The translations under genes were made by a program, and so were the position numbers. Positions 63,230-64,000 of a DNA stretch of 64,000 nucleotides are shown here, one piece after another (the stretch's first letter is position 1; every line of letters begins with the position of its first letter). The stretch lies in assembly GCA_009739215.1 (NCBI GenBank), contig VSJF01000011.1, positions 496,001 to 560,000 of the forward strand, in the 5' to 3' direction. The DNA is from Floccularia luteovirens. Its lineage: Eukaryota; Basidiomycota; Agaricomycetes; Agaricales; Squamanitaceae. A model generated the notes under the pieces. That model was not told where the DNA came from and did no database searches. It saw only the letters and a program-made list of their open reading frames with translations.

Positions 63230-64000
63230 GGTTTTGTTGGTTAAGAGATGAAAGTAGAAAAACAAGGAATTAGTAAGGAGCAGAAGAAGTGGTCAAAGAG
63301 AAGACCGAGTCTGAGAATTTTCACAAGCAAGACGTGTGGGAAACAAGCGGACTCTCAATTCTTCTCAAAATAATACGACGTCACTCAAACTTAAAAGTGA
63401 ACAATCTCATATAGTGGATCTCTGTTGAATCGTATAGTACATAATACATACTTATGATTACTAGTACCCTGCGCAGGTCGTCAATCATTAACATGAAGAG
63501 AGAGAATCTTGGTACACACTCAGTACTCAGTACTCATGATTGACTCTTATCGTACAAAACCAAATAGAGCCAAACTTCTAAGAATACACCTCACAAATCT
63601 CTATTTTTTTTTTCTCAACCACACCAGTTCGAAAGCCACGATTGCTCACTCCATACAAGATCCCTCCTTAATTGCGAGGCGTTCTACTTTTGTGAGCGGG
63701 CTAAGGTCTGAGTATTTTAATCTCCCTCGATCGGCTCTCGCTGGGCCCGGCTATAATCTGGCCGAACGACATACCAGAAATACAGCTGACCGTTCCGTTG
63801 TTCTTCGGGGCACGCCCAAAGATCCTGCTTTGACAGAGGAGGGTATGGAATAGGATTTGCTTTGGGAAATGTCGTGGAGATCGGGCAGGTGATATGCTTT
63901 CTAGCAACCTAACTTCAGGCCCCAGTCCTTCGGAGCTGTGGGTGGAGTTGGGGTCACCTCGTCCTTCAGTTCACTTCGTGGCGCATTGTCTTTAATACCC
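63230..64000. other. Upstream of RNA-binding protein to window edge; possible start of another gene
   Basis: An open plus-strand frame from about 63600 to 63853 reads SEYFNLPRSALAGPGYNLAE then RHTRNTADRS and ends at TAG after EEGME. Farther on, an ATG at 63890 opens MLSSNLTSGPSPSELWVELG. Neither is recognised. A gene may start here and run past the window. Confidence 0.25.

Overview
The window is nuclear DNA of a filamentous basidiomycete, most likely an agaricomycete (mushroom-forming fungus). Genes are densely packed and cut by many short introns (about 42-60 bp, GT-AG, often with a visible CTAAC-type branch site). Class I hydrophobins, an intron-containing divergent H2A/H2B pair and a fungal perilipin are present. 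Genus and species cannot be read from the sequence. There is no bacterial, plasmid, viral or CRISPR material.

Layout. 0.2-4.6 kb: long Ser-rich protein of unknown function. 5.5-10.8 kb: three tandem proline-iminopeptidase-like (S33) paralogues on the minus strand, one clearly a pseudogene, all lacking the serine nucleophile. 11.2-16.2 kb: condensin subunit 1 (17 exons resolved). 16.3-20.3 kb: a scar of local duplication that holds a PIP kinase gene fragment, a small secreted Cys-rich protein gene, an S33 fragment and a decayed condensin 3' fragment. 21.0-23.7 kb: phosphatidylinositol-4-phosphate 5-kinase. 24.1-31.8 kb: separase. 32.0-34.3 kb: amidase. 34.5-35.2 kb: Rrg9/neugrin. 36-45 kb: hydrophobin cluster (three genes, one inverted) with a tandemly duplicated flank of about 3.4 kb that carries an unrecognised minus-strand gene and its decayed copy. 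45-46.6 kb: divergent H2B/H2A. 47.4-49.8 kb: fatty aldehyde dehydrogenase with a C-terminal membrane anchor. 50.1-50.8 kb: short Tc1/mariner-type inverted-repeat element. 51.2-52.4 kb: perilipin. 54.1-56.1 kb: auxin-efflux-carrier-family transporter. 56.7-57.7 kb: protein-L-isoaspartate methyltransferase. 58.6-60.3 kb: MFSD5-like MFS transporter. 60.7-63.2 kb: SR/RGG protein with three RRMs, Gbp2/Hrb1 type.

How the genes relate. Most are housekeeping genes that share no pathway. Exceptions are two chromosome-segregation genes (condensin subunit and separase) within 20 kb of each other, two lipid-linked genes (fatty aldehyde dehydrogenase and perilipin) close together, and the histone pair on one bidirectional promoter. 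The accessory, rapidly evolving parts are the S33 cluster, the 16-20 kb duplication scar and the hydrophobin cluster. The most unusual signal is the S33 family, in which active-site residues are lost while at least two copies keep a coherent spliced reading frame. Exon edges were inferred by eye from splice consensus and reading-frame continuity, and I flag junctions I could not resolve.
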